DNA from: Tricholoma matsutake
Lineage: Eukaryota > Basidiomycota > Agaricomycetes > Agaricales > Tricholomataceae
Reading direction: 5' to 3'
Assembly: GCA_026075535.2 (NCBI GenBank)
Contig: AP026550.1
Coordinates: 9,672,001 to 9,736,000, forward strand
Length of the DNA: 64,000 nt
Below the pieces are notes generated by a model. It searched no databases. It worked only from the letters and a program-made list of their open reading frames with translations, and was not told the origin of the DNA. Below, piece after piece: positions 19,000 to 27,946 of this stretch. Positions within the stretch are counted from its first letter, which is position 1. Every line of letters begins with the position of its first letter. A program made the position numbers and the translations under genes.

Positions 19000-20523
19000 T
19001 CCACTCTTTCCGACCCTGACTCCCTAACCATTCTTTTAACCTTTCCCGACTCTTCTGCCCCTTTCTGAACCCTTATCAACTCTGGTTCCTCCCACTGCTT
19101 CCTTGACTCCTCTTTCATGTTGAATAACCAACTCAGCACGGAATCCATTAACCCGATCGGTTTACAACTCTTTGATGGATCTTGCGACTCCACCATAACT
19201 CAGATTGTCAAACTTCCGGTCACCTTCCCTGCTGGTGAAGTATTCAATTTGTCATTTTATGTAACCTTGCTCAACTCTTCCTGTTCTGCCGTACTCGGTC
19301 ATAACTGGCTGAAGCAATACAATCCATTGATTGACTGGTCTTCAAGCCAACTCGCTTTCCACTCTGCAGATCATAGAGGTCCAGCACCCCTGACATCACC
19401 TTTGTCCCCGAATCTTCTGGTAGAAATCCTCGACTCCTCCACACTTTCTGAAACCCCCATTCCTCCTAAATTTACACCCCCCGACATCTCCTTCATCAAC
19501 GCTACCACTTATGTGCATGCTAGCAAACTTCCTGGGGCAGTAGTTTTTCAGATGACCTTCACTCCAGCAGGGTTATCTGCCCGCTCCGCCCAATCCGCTA
19601 ACTCATCCGACCTCTCCGATATTCTGCCTGAGTATCATGAATTTGCTGATGTCTTTAATAAGACTAAAGTGGATACCCTTCCTCTGCATCGGTCTTATGA
19701 CCTCAAGATAGAGACAGAAGACAATACTCCTCTGCCTCCGGGCCACATGTATTCTCTCTCCCCCTCTGAATTAGAAGCCTTACAAGTCTTTATTGATGAC
19801 AACATCCACTCAGGTTTCATCCGCCCATCCAAGTCTCTGCATGGCACTCTGATTCTCTTTGTCAAGAAGAAGGATGGTAGTCTCCGACTTTGTGTCGACT
19901 ACCGAGGACTTAACCGTCTTACAAAGAAAGACTGCTACCCACTTCCTCTCATTTCTGACCTACTTGACTCTCCCCGCAAAGCCCGCTTATTCACCAAGAT
20001 AGACTTGCAGCACACTTATCACCTAGTCCGCATCGCTGATGGTGATGAGTGAAAAACTACTTTCTGCACCCGCTATGGATCCTTCGAGTGGTTGGTGGTT
20101 CCCTTTGGACTCACTAATGCACCCGCAGCTTTCCAGCGGTTTATGAATGACATCTTCAGCGACATGCTGGATGTTTGTGTCATTGTATACCTTGACAACA
20201 TCCTAATCTATTCTGATGACAAGTCCCAGCATGGGGCTCACGTCAAAGAAGTCCTCCACTATCTCCGGAAAATGGACTTTACGCCTCTCCACAGAAATGT
20301 GAGTTCCACAAAGACACCATTGAATATTTAGGTTTCATCCTTTCACTGGATGGACTGCGGATGTCCAAGGATAAAGTCAAAACCATGCTTGAGTGGCCCG
20401 AGCCTAGGAAAGTTAAGGATATACAATCCTTCTTAGGCTTTTGCAACTTTTACTACCGCTTCATTAATGGCTATTCAGACATTGTCATCCCACTCACCTG
20501 CTTGATGCGGAAATCCACACCCT
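19000..20523 (+). pseudogene. Ty3/gypsy pol remnant: protease and reverse transcriptase
   Basis: One frame gives the aspartic protease with NSGSSHCFLDSSF, where the catalytic D of D-S/T-G has become N, then a linker and the RT: SGFIRPSKSLHGTLILFVKK, LCVDYRGLNRLTKKDCYPLP and, after a break, [20 protein letters not shown] and [13 protein letters not shown]. Breaks: a TGA just before the protease site (where R is expected), a TGA at 20050-20052 for the expected Trp, and a one-base loss in an A run near 20267-20275. YLDN replaces YLDD. The frame resumes (LGFCNFYYRF) and ends near 20523, before RNase H and integrase. This element cannot be active. Gag is not visible upstream. Confidence 0.85.
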
Positions 20524-20524
20524 G

Positions 20525-20930
20525 TGTCACGATCCATTCCTCGCCTGCTTGGAACCTGCAACCTTCCAATCTTTTCTGCTGTTCCTAACTCAACTCCTAC
20601 CGCCTTCGTTCCGGCCCCCTTGCACTGCCCACACTGCTGTGCACCAGGCCACCATGTACAGCAACCATGGCTGCCTTCCAAGGCTGCCGTCTAGTTTTGC
20701 AAATTCGACTACGGATTCCTGTGCGGCCTCTGCTAGGCAATTTATCTATGCAGTTGAGACACTGCCACAGTTTCTGTTTCCATTCCGCTCTTGTTCCGGA
20801 CTCTAGTATTTAAGCTTAGTTAGTTTCACTTTGTATTCCTCAGTTCGTATATCAACATAGACTCGACTTTACCCTGTCAATCTAAAACCTCCTTCTACTC
20901 CAACTCCTGACCTCTAAAGAGTCTGAACTC
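20525..20930 (+). repeat. putative LTR directly after the truncated RT
   Basis: Right where RT homology stops, the sequence starts TGTCACGATCC and includes a TATTTAAG box near 20808. The right end is uncertain (up to 20941). No second copy is seen in the window, so the call rests on the TG start, promoter box and position. If right, everything from RNase H to the end of pol was lost by an internal deletion. Confidence 0.35.
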
Positions 20931-20938
20931 CAATTGAC

Positions 20939-21810
20939 TCAACCTCTAGTTCCCCTCTGAAGTTCTAGTCTCATCTGATTCACGGCGAGGATTTTCTTTT
21001 GTAATTCGTCGATTTTTTCGTGAAGTTCTTTGAGTGAAATGTTGGACCCCTTGTCCATCTTTGCCTGCAGTGTCTTCTGCTTCTTCTCCAGCTTCGCTTC
21101 CAACGCAGCCAGCGGTTTCTGACCTACCTCCCATAGCTGGTGTATGAGGTTGCATCAGTGGTGCCCCCCAGCGAATGTCAAAGAACCAGACTTCATCCCC
21201 TTTTCCGTCAGTTGCAACATCGGGGCTGTTTCCTGGTCGCTGATGCTGTTGTTCATGGCTTCAGGATGTAGGTGTTCTTGGGCAAGGATGAGGGGGAGGG
21301 CATTGTCCAAGTCGAAGGCACGGACGCCTTGCGTCTTGAAGCTCTCCTTGAGTTTCTTCTGCACCTTTGCCTACAGAGGTCGTTGGTTCCATGGTCCTTG
21401 TTTGATCGGGAGGGGAGGCACCTGGAGATCGATCAGGTTAATTGAATATAGAGCCCCCCGTGTCACCTTCTCTTGTTCTTTGGCTGCAACATCGTCGAAA
21501 ACGATCTGCTCATCAGTAATGGGGTCAGTCTGCTTTGCTTTTCCCTTGCCCTTGCCCTTGCCCTTGCCCTTCTTGGATGGCTCCTCGATGATCTCAATCT
21601 ATATAATATAATCACGAACAATCGTCCAGGGTTGCTCAGGTAACCTACCTAATGACTCACCTCACTTGCCTCGCTTGCCTCGCTCGCCGTGTGCGCCGTG
21701 TTCTGATCTTCATCACCCTTGGCGTTGGAATCGTCGTCCTCGATCTGCGCCATTGGGGCTTCTTTGGCAGTTTGGATGGCAGGTGAGGAGAGCCCCTGAT
21801 CCTCGGTAAT
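20939..21810 (-). pseudogene. decayed gene: acidic, poly-Lys/Gly, possible ParB-like and coiled-coil protein
   Basis: On minus an acidic exon (MAQIEDDDSNAKGDEDQNTA from 21753, open further upstream) is joined over a 62-nt intron (21599-21660) to EIIEEPSKKGKGKGKGKGKA, then KEQEKVTRGALYSINLIDLQ, ALPLILAQEHLHPEAMNNSI, SGSLTFAGGHH and a coiled coil (LAALEAKLEKKQKTLQAKMD). The frame is broken by TAG at 21371-21373 (CAG expected) and TGA at 21155-21157 (CGA expected), both explainable by C-to-T. F-A-G-G-H-H followed by an expected R resembles the G-x-H/R-R box of ParB/sulfiredoxin-fold domains, but this is only a weak inference. The C-terminus runs into the putative LTR, so it may be truncated by it. 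Confidence 0.45.
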
Positions 21811-22317
21811 CCTGATGTGTGTTGATTTTGCTCATGTGTTCATGGTAGGCGATGGGTTCGATAAGAAGAACTGGGTAAGTGGTTGATGCGCTTACAAGCT
21901 TGGTCATGCGATCGGCACATGAGCAGTGGCCTGTGATGTGGTGACCTGCGAGTTGTTACAACCTGACTCACAGGTTGGAGCATGATGGGCATCATACCAT
22001 CGCTCATGTTCAACTTCATGGATGATCTGTGGTTCCAGCTGAACATGACATGGACAGCTGCACGTCATGGTGACCTGACATGGGTTCATGAGCTTGCATG
22101 TTTGAATAGCATTGTGAATCATGATATATACCTTAGTATCACTGAACAAAATATGAATTAACTTTAAATTCCTAGTTTGCTCAGTGATAGTAGAATTGTA
22201 AGTAAAACATTCATGGTATGACTGGTCACTAATACTATGTGAAGTAGGATAATGCTAGTTGAATAGCAGAGGCTTGTCAATGGTGCTTGAATGTGCGACT
22301 GATAAAGATGTGATGAG

Positions 22318-22478
22318 CCATAATCAGCCCAACAACCCACGAGTCATGTTGACCTGACTCGCGGGTGAGTGTGCTGATTAAGGTGTCGACCCATGAGTCA
22401 AGTCAATAACCATATAATCAGCACAACAACCCACCAGTCAGGTCAACATGACTTGCGGGTTGTTGGGCTGATTATGGC
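22318..22478. repeat. pair of related hairpin repeats
   Basis: Hairpin one (about 22318-22380) has arms TAATCAGC...GCTGATTA with inner CGAGTCA/TGACTCG. Hairpin two (about 22414-22478) has ATAATCAGC...GCTGATTAT with inner AACAACCC/GGGTTGTT. They share most of their sequence. The stretch 21900-22310 to their left holds related GACCTGACTC words but no gene. Confidence 0.6.
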
Positions 22479-22485
22479 TCCTCCC

Positions 22486-22606
22486 TTTTCCAGCCATTTG
22501 TTGCCTTTCCGAGCCTTTCTTGCCTTTCCTTTCATATGCAAATCAGCTCAAGGCATGCCTGGCTACCCCCCTAACCCGGAACCCCCATTGAAAAACCCTA
22601 TATAAT
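22486..22606 (+). repeat. 121-bp direct repeat, copy 1 (LTR-like, TATA box)
   Basis: Begins CTTTTCCAGCCATTTGTTGC and ends with CCCTATATAAT. Nearly identical to 22935-23056. It could be a promoter part of two LTRs; the rest of an element is not visible. Confidence 0.7.
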
Positions 22607-22618
22607 TCTCTCTCACAA

Positions 22619-22775
22619 CCCCCACCACCCTACTCCCCTTCCCCCACCACCCTACTCCCCTTCCCCCACCACCCTACTCCCCTTCCCCCACCACCCTACT
22701 CCCCTTCCCCCACCACCCTACTCCCCTTCCCCCACCACCCTACTCCCCTTCCCCCACCACCCTACTCCCCTAGTT
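22619..22775. repeat. 22-bp minisatellite, about 7 copies
   Basis: Exact tandem copies of CCACCACCCTACTCCCCTTC plus CC, ending at CCCCTAGTTTTCC. Lies between the two 121-bp direct repeats. Confidence 0.9.
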
Positions 22776-22934
22776 TTCCACCCTACCCTACAATCTCAAA
22801 TATATCTCCTGATAACCACCATGCGAGTCAAGTCGCCATGACACGCAGCTTTACATCTAAACAACAACTTCATTATGATACCCTTATGGTTCTTCGATCC
22901 ATCTCTTTTGAAGCCTTTTCTAGCCTTTTCTTAC

Positions 22935-23056
22935 CTTTTCCAGCCATTTGTTGCCTTTCCGAGCCTTTCTTGCCTTTCCTTTCATATGCAAATCAGCTCA
23001 AGGCATGCCTGGATACCCCCCTAACCCAGAACCCCCATTGAAAAACCCTATATAAT
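22935..23056 (+). repeat. 121-bp direct repeat, copy 2
   Basis: Same as 22486-22606 with few changes, again ending in CCCTATATAATGG. It borders the left end of the DIRS-type element. Confidence 0.7.
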
Positions 23057-23060
23057 GGAA

Positions 23061-23250
23061 TCACACATGGGGGAAATCGGAGACAACCTCTCGCCAACGA
23101 TGTATGGTTTCGGGAGGGAAAAATGATGTGAGAAGGCGAAAGGAGCTTATGGAAAAGGGGGTTTTCCAGTGAGTGACGCGGTTTGATGCGATAACATGAG
23201 GGCGTAATGGTGATGGCAATACAAAGTTGTTGTGTAAACGCGAGATACGG
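23061..23250 (-). pseudogene. fragment resembling the N-terminus of a DIRS-type tyrosine recombinase
   Basis: After the RT stop (23356) the minus strand keeps coding-like text: SPLRPHVIASNRVTHWKTPF and then FPPETIHRWREVV. From memory, recombinase ORFs of fungal DIRS elements begin in this way (LRPHV-x-A-x-x-R-x-x-x-W). It ends abruptly near 23061. This is a motif-level inference only. Confidence 0.4.
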
Positions 23251-23355
23251 GGGTGACGAATTCTGGAATCGGAGTGCGGCGAAGAAGTTGTATCATGGTT
23301 TCTTCTCTCCGAAAACAGAGCATCAGCACTTGCTGATGTGGATGGTAAAGATACT

Positions 23356-25413
23356 CTATACATGTAGGAGAAAAGGTAGGAGCTCATGAGGGAGCTCAAA
23401 ATGGTACGCAAGCCGACACTCAGAAGGTCCCAAATTGCCGCGGGAAATGGGATCAGCCAAGTTGGATTCGGAAGGTACAAATATGGGTGTAATAGTGAGG
23501 TTGGAGGGAATGAGGGATGCAGTGATGCGTTGGATGGAGGAGTTACGGGGAATGTTACGAGAACGTCCTTTTTTGTAAGAATCAATAACACCTGTATTAT
23601 CACCATGAATGAGGATTTCTCTGTCGGTGAGGTTTTGTCCAGTAATCCATAGGACCGCTAGCTCAACAGCGATAGACTCAGCCCAACCATTATCACGACC
23701 TTCAGAATCCCAACCACTACAAAGTTTCCAAGCCATCCATCGGTGGTCTATAAGTATACCGATCCCCCATGAAGTAGAGGCATCGACCCAAATATCATAA
23801 CCGGCTTGTAAACGTGGAAGGAGGGAACGGGAAGCCGATGGAAGAGAAAGGGTTCTTTTCCACCAAAGGATGTCATTGCGGACCACAGAAGAAATATGGT
23901 GTCGGGACCATTGGTTAGTGAAATGAGAGGCCATATGGCTTAAAGCAGGAAGATATGCACGGCCATCGCGGTACACAAAGGTGATATGTTGTAAAGTGCC
24001 ATGGATGGACGCAACATCTTTTTCGGTGACTGTGGAAAATGACAAAAATTTATCGAGTTTGGCAAGGTGTTTTTGTCGTTTCTTGTCAGATAAGGAGACC
24101 CGTTTGTGAGGTAGGTCCCAAACAAATCCACTGTAATCAGTTTCAAATGCAAAATCGTGCCCTTGTTCTGATACGTCGTGCCAAGGAATTCCTAGGGGTG
24201 CTGTGATGTCGAGAATAGTTTTGAGGTTAAACGAATAAGAGTAGACAATGGAGCCGTCAGAAGCGGTGGAAGAAGAGACAGGATGACGTAAAAAATCAAA
24301 ATTATCGACCCACTTGACAACATGTGGGATATTGTGTGCTGCGAGTATGTCCATGGTAGCGTCGGCAAGTTCTCCTTGTATATTACCTGCTGTAGTAAGG
24401 CCAAAGGGAGCACAGTGATCAGGCCAAATGTAATCCCTCCAGAAAAGAGGAATGAAAGGTTTGTGACGTGGTGTGATAGGAGAGCAACGGTAAGCTTTGG
24501 TAATATCAAGACTGGCTGCTTGAGTGCCTGGTGGAGCTCGGGCAACCTAGGAAGAAGTTTAGGAACAAATTACAGATGCAGTTGGAATTATCGTTATCCT
24601 TGCCAAACATATGGCAGATAACATAAAGTTGTCCGCGTCAACATTGACAGACAACATTATAAGTAGTAGTCATTAATAATGCCAACGTAGGCACACACAA
24701 AGATCAAGGTTGTCCGCGCCCACATGGGCAGACAACAAGAAGACAGAATTAAAATTGTCCACGCCCACATGGGCAGACAATATGAAACGAAAACATAGTA
24801 ATGTAATGACAATGCAGGGGAGTGGAATAGTGAGAAAGCTTACGATATCAGCAAACATGGCACAGGTATGCCATTTGATAGGATGCTCTTTAGCGTCCAA
24901 CCAATTGTTAGTTGAAACACCAAGATTATCGCGTGCTGAAAGGTTTCGTATCATCCTCCACTTCCCACATCCAGGGGGTATCTCAATAAACCCAATTGGT
25001 GCGGTACGAAAATGTCCATGAAAAAGTAAATGTGCCTCATCAACAGTGTATGGACCAGACATACGGCCAGCAGCAAGTTCTTCGAGGAAATGAGCATCAA
25101 CCCTCTCAGATTGTTCATTAGCAGAGGGCATGTTATGTGGAATAAAAGTATGTGTAAGGGGTGGGGGGTTACCGATAGGAGAACCATATATAAGGTCGTG
25201 AATAATGTTCGGATATTGTTCGAGGAGGTGACATTCACGTAGTGCCGTAGCCCATCCCTCAACATGGTACGGCGTGACTATGTGATTATAATCAGTTTCG
25301 AGTGCAGCCGATTGCCGCGTGATGGGCATCGTTGCACAAAGAGCAGATATGGAGGCCATGGGAGTTTTGGGAAGAGTCGGAGGAAGAACACGTTCCGATG
25401 TTAAAGCGAGTGC
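23356..25413 (-). pseudogene. DIRS-type retrotransposon reverse transcriptase and RNase H
   Basis: Exon 1 (about 25413-24844) has YHVEGWATALRECHLLEQYP, GHFRTAPIGFIEIPPGCGKW and RMIRNLSARDNLGVS. A 297-nt intron (24547-24843, GTAAGC...CCTAG) follows. Exon 2 (24546-23356) has ASLDITKAYRCSPI, CAPFGLTTAGNIQGELAD, the polymerase site KWVDNFDF, and RNase H with WVDASTSWGIGI, WAESIAVELAVLW, HGDNTGVIDSYKKGRSRNI and NLADPISRG. This is the RT/RNase H arrangement of DIRS elements. The usual VDD of the palm is VDN here, which would inactivate the polymerase. The start overlaps the end of gag in another frame, as in relatives. The frame is otherwise open. Confidence 0.8.
24629..24780. repeat. three 26-bp hairpin repeats inside the RT intron
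   Basis: Units at 24629-24654, 24710-24735 and 24755-24780 each begin TTGTCC and end GACAA, with GCCCACATGGGC at the centre (CAACATTG in the first). Each folds on itself. They fall within the intron 24547-24843 and account for much of its unusual length. Confidence 0.75.
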
Positions 25414-26548
25414 AGATGGATTTGTTGTCAGAGATGCGCACGAGGTTGCCATTTTTGTAGACAGATACCCAACGACGCTCGTTCCTGCTTGGTGTTGTAG
25501 CTTCGCAACGTGGAGCTCTGTGTCCGTCTCTGCATCCACATCTGAGACACAAAGGTGTGAATTGAGTTTTCGCAGAGGATCGAAAGGACCGCATAGAATT
25601 GTCGTAGGGCGAATAACGAAAGGAACGATCTCTGCGGGAAGAAGTATCCTGTATGACGGAAGATGCGGTGATGGCTTTAGTAGAGTTTGCGATTTTCTTG
25701 TTGACAAGGGCGTTGCTCCAACGAAAATCGGTAGGGTCAATGATGAAAGGCCCGTTAGTAAAGAAACGAGAACGGACATCCTTATCGAAGGAAATGTATG
25801 CTTGAAAATGTGTCTGGAACTCTGGATCGTTGACCATGGCGTCGTGGTGAGCCGTCCACCCTTCCAAAACTCTACCCTGTGCCCTTTTCGACATCCAATT
25901 GAGGAAAGTGTTGTACGCTAAACACCATGTAGTAGGTGTAAGGTCTTCATCTGCCGGGAAATCCGTTACATCTTAGATACGTGTGTTCTCGTAACGGCCC
26001 GTACCCAATTTGACGAATTTAAGACCTTTCCGGTTACGAATGCGTTCCAAGGCTTCTGTAGTAAAGAGAGAAAGAGGGGGAGTGTAATCACACGCAGCGA
26101 GTAATGTGATGTCATTAGGAATAGAAGAGTCGTACATTTCGAACCTGTTCTGCATGGCCACTGCGTCGTGGAATAAAGTCCCCTCGAAATTGAATTTCGT
26201 AGAGTTCTTGGGAGTAGGGTTTGGTGTAACCGGTTTCTGACCTATAAACGCCGTAGTAGAATCATCTGTGTTTGTCGGAACCTGAGGTTGCTGTAGGTTG
26301 GTAGGATGTTCTAGGAATGGCGTAATATCATCGGGTTCATCGTCAGATACATTGTCCATGGGGTCCTTTAACCTTTTCTGTTGTTTCACTTCATTCCTCT
26401 TCTTCCGGCGTTCATCCAAGGTTTCGAGAATTTTGCGGTAGTTGTCGATGATATGTCCATCCCCATTCGGGTTTTCGGTGCTGTTACCAAAAAAGGGACT
26501 TGTATGCCCGGGAATACCTTCGTTGTCAGATATCGTAGTGTTAGACAT
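25292..26548 (-). pseudogene. DIRS-type gag
   Basis: ATG at 26546-26548 (MSNTTISDNEGIPGH) opens a 419-codon frame to 25292, broken once by TAA at 25973-25975 where CAA is likely. It includes a charged N-terminus (DERRKKRNEVKQQKRLKD), a central domain and two Cys/His clusters: CLRCGCRDGHRAPRC and, at the end, CTRFNIGTC ... HICSLCNDAHHAAIGCTRN. The final cluster is characteristic of gag in fungal DIRS-type elements and overlaps the RT start. It probably forms the particle and binds RNA. The single stop is probably a recent loss. Confidence 0.7.
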
Positions 26549-26789
26549 TGTGATAAAAACAACAAAGAAAACTACTGCTGAAGAAAATGAAAAGTTGCGA
26601 GTGGAGGTAGATTGAAAGGTGAGACACCACAAACGGTACACTGACCACCCACTTCCACTCGCTGAGTCAGCTGTTGTTGAGCCCTCCTCGCAGGCTCGGT
26701 GGACTCTACGTTCTAGCAGCGTATTTTGAATCCCCGACAGAGCTCCGCCCGGGAACCGGGCCGTCCACCACAACGGATGGGGACGAGAC

Positions 26790-27431
26790 TAACTCAAAGG
26801 ATGTAAACGTCTACGCGGGACTCCCACCGTCCGCAAACGTGCGCTCACAACTTCTGATCTTGTCTCCGTGTGCACTACCTTTCTCTCCAACCCCTCACAT
26901 GACGACATCCTCTTCTGCACGCAGCTTTGCGTAGGTTTCTTTGCGCTGATGCGCCTTGGCGAACTCACCTTCCCCGACAGTGTCTCCATCCGCGACCCAA
27001 GGAAACTATCCAGACGCACATCAGTCGTCGTACAGTCACAATCCTTTCAGTTCTTCTTGCCTGGCCACAAGGCCGACAGATTCTTCGAAGGAAACCTCAT
27101 CATACTACGTAGCAACGGACTCACCTGTAACCCCATGTCTTGGTTCCAGAAATATCTCACTTCCCGGGATGACCGCTTTCCAGTCTCGTCACCTCTCTGG
27201 CTCACAGCGGATGGGACCGTTCCCACCCGATCTTTCTTCATGCGTCGCTTACGACACTTCTTCGACTCCGACATCGGTGGCCAATCTATGCGTGCGGGAG
27301 GCGCCACGTCACTTGCAGAACATGGCGTCGCACCCCACATCATCTAAGGAATCGGCCGATGGGCTTCGGATGCCTGGCAAATCTACATCCGCAAGCATCC
27401 CGTGCTCCTACAAGCGATGCTCCATGCCTAA
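26790..27431 (+). pseudogene. tyrosine recombinase (YR) of DIRS/Crypton type, catalytic half
   Basis: Plus strand, opposite to gag and RT. From GCKRLRGTPTVRKRALTTSD the frame runs to TAA 27429-27431. Recognisable parts: GFFALMRLGELTFPD (box with the first catalytic Arg), FFLPGHKADRFFEGN, PTRSFFMRRLRHFF, GGQSMRAGGATSLAE (second Arg), GIGRWASDAWQIYIRKHP (Trp in place of His, and the nucleophile Tyr). One in-frame TAA at 27345-27347 stands where Gln (CAA/CAG) is expected, just before GIGRWAS, so this copy is dead. The N-terminal core-binding part is not seen on plus; a GATGT start after ACTAACTCAAAG looks like a splice acceptor near 26800. Confidence 0.75.
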
Positions 27432-27732
27432 TCGTTTAGCCTCCCACACACACCTGGTCGCCATGCCACGCTTGGCACCTGATCCCCGCCGGGATAGTTT
27501 AAGCCTCGTCACCCCGCTGGGAATTGTTTCACCCTACAGTGCCAACCTCGGACTTCCAACCGACACATATTCACCACATACGTGCCTCCATTTCTTGACT
27601 TGTATCACCACTCCTCACATCGCTTCTCTCATCTTTCTATTTATTTTTATTTTTATTTTTACTTTCACTCCCCTGTCTTCTCTCTTCTCATAGGACCTTA
27701 GGTGTACCTCGGAGATACAAATAAATGGCGGC

Positions 27733-27763
27733 TCTTCTGGCTGACCCTAAGGGTCGCCGAAGA
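27733..27763. repeat. imperfect terminal hairpin of the DIRS-type element
   Basis: TCTTCTGGCTGACCC and GGGTCGCCGAAGA face each other around TAA, with one bulge. It lies about 300 bp after the recombinase stop, where the terminal repeat of such elements would be. ATTTTT-rich sequence precedes it (27635-27665). 27764-27946 holds no gene. Confidence 0.5.
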
Positions 27764-27946
27764 TGCCTTTTTTCCCCTACTTTGTCGTGAGAAAAAATCC
27801 AGCACTTACACATTGGACTCAACAAAGGCTGACTAAAACAATTATGTAAATCAAATCAGTAAAGTAGTGGGCTCTGCCGCCGCTCGCCGGCGCGCTGCCG
27901 GGTTATCCAACAACAGCCAACAACTCCCTGATGTTACAGTATTGTT

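Noticed and set aside
25319..25921. 200-codon plus-strand frame
   Set aside because: Antisense shadow of the DIRS-type gag.
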